From positions 951,632 to 1,015,631 of the forward strand of contig VYZI01000261.1 of assembly GCA_013397695.1 (NCBI GenBank): 64,000 bases of DNA, written 5' to 3'. Both the position numbers and the translations under genes were made by a program. Origin of the DNA: Centropus unirufus. Taxonomy: Eukaryota; Chordata; Aves; Cuculiformes; Centropidae. Below, in pieces: positions 62,329 through 64,000 of the stretch (the first letter of the stretch is position 1; each line of letters opens with the position of its first letter). A model generated the notes under the pieces. It searched no databases and was not told the origin of the DNA. It saw nothing but the letters and a program-made list of their open reading frames with translations.

Positions 62329-64000
62329 CCCTTCCCTAAACCCTATCCTTGCCATGGGCTGAGTACAAGGCCCCTCCAAGAACAAGAGCCTAATTATTTT
62401 CTAAGTAGAGGGATTGCAGCTACTGATCTGACAACTCAGACTACAGATGACCTGTGCTCATCATTGTAATACTATTATAATACCAAAATGCACCTCCACA
62501 CTACTACCCAATTCCCCCCTGGCTTGGAGGCATACCACTCACTCCCATGGCCACGTGGGAGTGGTTTGTGCAGTTAAGTTTTGGCATGAAAAGTGAGAAT
62601 TCTTTCTCCACCAATCATCAGTTAATATAGTGACCACTTTCACTCAAGCTTCTCTGCCCCTAGATAAAAGCTTACTATAAATAGAGTAAACAAAAGAGAG
62701 TTTTGGTGGGCAGGTGAACAGGTATGAAGAAAAAATCTTAACATCAAGCTAATTTTTATTTTCTTTCTCTGTAGTCTAAGCCTATCTACATGTTATCTTT
62801 ACCTGTATCTGATTGTTATTGCTCTGCATATATCAGTGTTCATCGCATCCTTGTATGAGTTCAGGTGTAATATCACAGCCAGGGTTGTTCAACATATTTT
62901 TGCAAATGCTATCTTTTCTGGAGCTCTTAAAAACATTATTAAGTCATGAGTTGTTATTTTTAATAAAATCAACTTGTTTGTACAAGTCTGTGCAGTTTTT
63001 TATAGCTGTATAGAGGGATCAAAAGGGGAGTATCGCCTTCAACCACCTAGGCTAAATTTATTGCCCTTGTTATGTGGTTGATCAAATGTGACAAACTGGG
63101 TAATTATCAATTACCATTATATGATTGTTATGTAACCTATTGCATATGTAGCACACTGGGTCACTATTAATTGACCCTGTGCCATTGCTACAGTTCTGAC
63201 AGGCAGGGCATCACACACTTGTGCAACCACCAATTTGAAAGACTCTACCTAGCAGGCTGAGTGATGTATATTTTCCACTCTAGTGATACCGTTGGGTAAA
63301 GAGAGTCAAATAGATTGATAAGCTCTCCTCTTGATGTCTCTTGTACATATTTTCAAATTTACCTCTTCATGACATTAATCATGTTGTCCCCCTCAACACA
63401 TGACAGGGATGATACAAGCATATTACTAATACCTAAATCTCATTTGATTGTCCACAGAACACTCATTGCTATTTCTTAGGGCATGTGTAGCCAGGAGATG
63501 CAGCTGAGCTTAAAAATACAGATTTATTTATTTTTTTTCCCTGTCTTTAAACACAGTACAATTCCTGCTCTGGTCCTGGAATAGTTTTAATTACTTACAT
63601 GCATATATCTATAATAGTATCAACAGGAGAAACTGAACAAGTCAGCAGCATGTAATCCATTGCCCAGGGGTAAAATGAAATGGGGGAAATTTTCTCACGT
63701 ATTACTCCTACATGCACTGTGAGTGTGGAGCCTAAGGAAGCTGAAATAAAAGTGAGATTTCTTCCCTCATGTCAGTGAATCAAACTGCATGTATTTTGCC
63801 TCTCTAGAGTCCCTAACAGAGCCCTGCAAACCCAGAATTTTACATTCTGAAGAATACACTATTTATATAAAGGACTTTTTTTTCAGTTTGCCACAGAACC
63901 AGAATTTGTTTGACTCTTTTTTTCTCTACTTTCCATTTGTAGCACGATATTTTTTATTGTTTAGATGAATGACATAACTCTTCCTTTTACTTTTTATTTC
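62327..64000. other. Unique AT-rich non-coding DNA to the window end
   Basis: No gene or transposon was recognised. Two similar blocks about 59 bases apart (from about 63,094 and 63,153, both containing ACTGGGT followed by ATTA and ATTG words) may be an old imperfect duplication. Confidence 0.45.

Noticed and set aside
62115..62469. Frames with Val-Cys and His-Thr repeats
   Set aside because: Both are translations of the CA microsatellite.
1..64000. Bacterial, phage or CRISPR content
   Set aside because: No long coding frames, ribosome-binding patterns or spaced direct repeats; composition and CR1 elements point to a vertebrate genome.
1..64000. tRNA or rRNA genes
   Set aside because: No cloverleaf-like sequence with recognisable A and B boxes and no rRNA core words were seen by eye; a covariance-model search would settle it.

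Overview
This window looks like non-coding vertebrate nuclear DNA, most probably from a bird. It is AT-rich, poor in CpG and dominated by unique sequence. I found no open reading frame that I can assign to a cellular protein family, no rRNA or tRNA gene, no CRISPR array and no operon-like arrangement. The bird (or at least sauropsid) call rests on ten fragments of CR1 LINE retrotransposons. Several end in the repeated octamer ATTCTATG, or start with its reverse complement CATAGAAT. Others keep recognisable reverse-transcriptase coding sequence or the familiar CR1 3' block. All are truncated and most are clearly decayed, as expected of old CR1 copies in a bird genome.

Layout. From 1 to about 29.2 kb the DNA is almost entirely unique AT-rich sequence, probably intron or gene desert. 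It carries two small CR1 3' ends (6.75 kb, minus; 14.53 kb, plus), a 110-base poly-C run interrupted by one N (11.24 kb) and a few short tandem repeats. Around 29.2-29.9 kb lies a GC-richer island made of a 12-bp triplicate, a CR1 piece and a segment resembling a degraded endogenous-retrovirus LTR. From 30 to 40 kb the sequence is again unique, with one candidate terminal exon at 32.4-32.7 kb. From 40.1 to 43.2 kb there are three plus-strand CR1 pieces, one of them an internal reverse-transcriptase fragment. From 43 to 55.8 kb the sequence is unique and broken by a 225-base gap (51,692-51,916). From 55.8 to 62.3 kb is the most repeat-dense part: four CR1 fragments, two GGGAAA arrays, a CA microsatellite and a pair of near-perfect hairpins. 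The last 1.7 kb is unique.

Assembly quality matters here. Besides the 225-N gap there are three single Ns (11,270; 58,669; 60,074). The one at 58,669 is flanked by a perfect 113-bp direct repeat inside a CR1 copy, which is best explained as two overlapping contig ends that were not merged. The other two sit in a homopolymer and a hexanucleotide array. Features crossing these points should not be read as biology.

No set of genes works together in this window, and I did not find a convincing undescribed system. The most useful leads are the assembly false duplication, two weak candidate terminal exons (32.4 kb and 56.9 kb), a short ORF with one hydrophobic segment (44.2 kb), the twin hairpins at 60.4 kb, and some unique segments that could be conserved non-coding elements.
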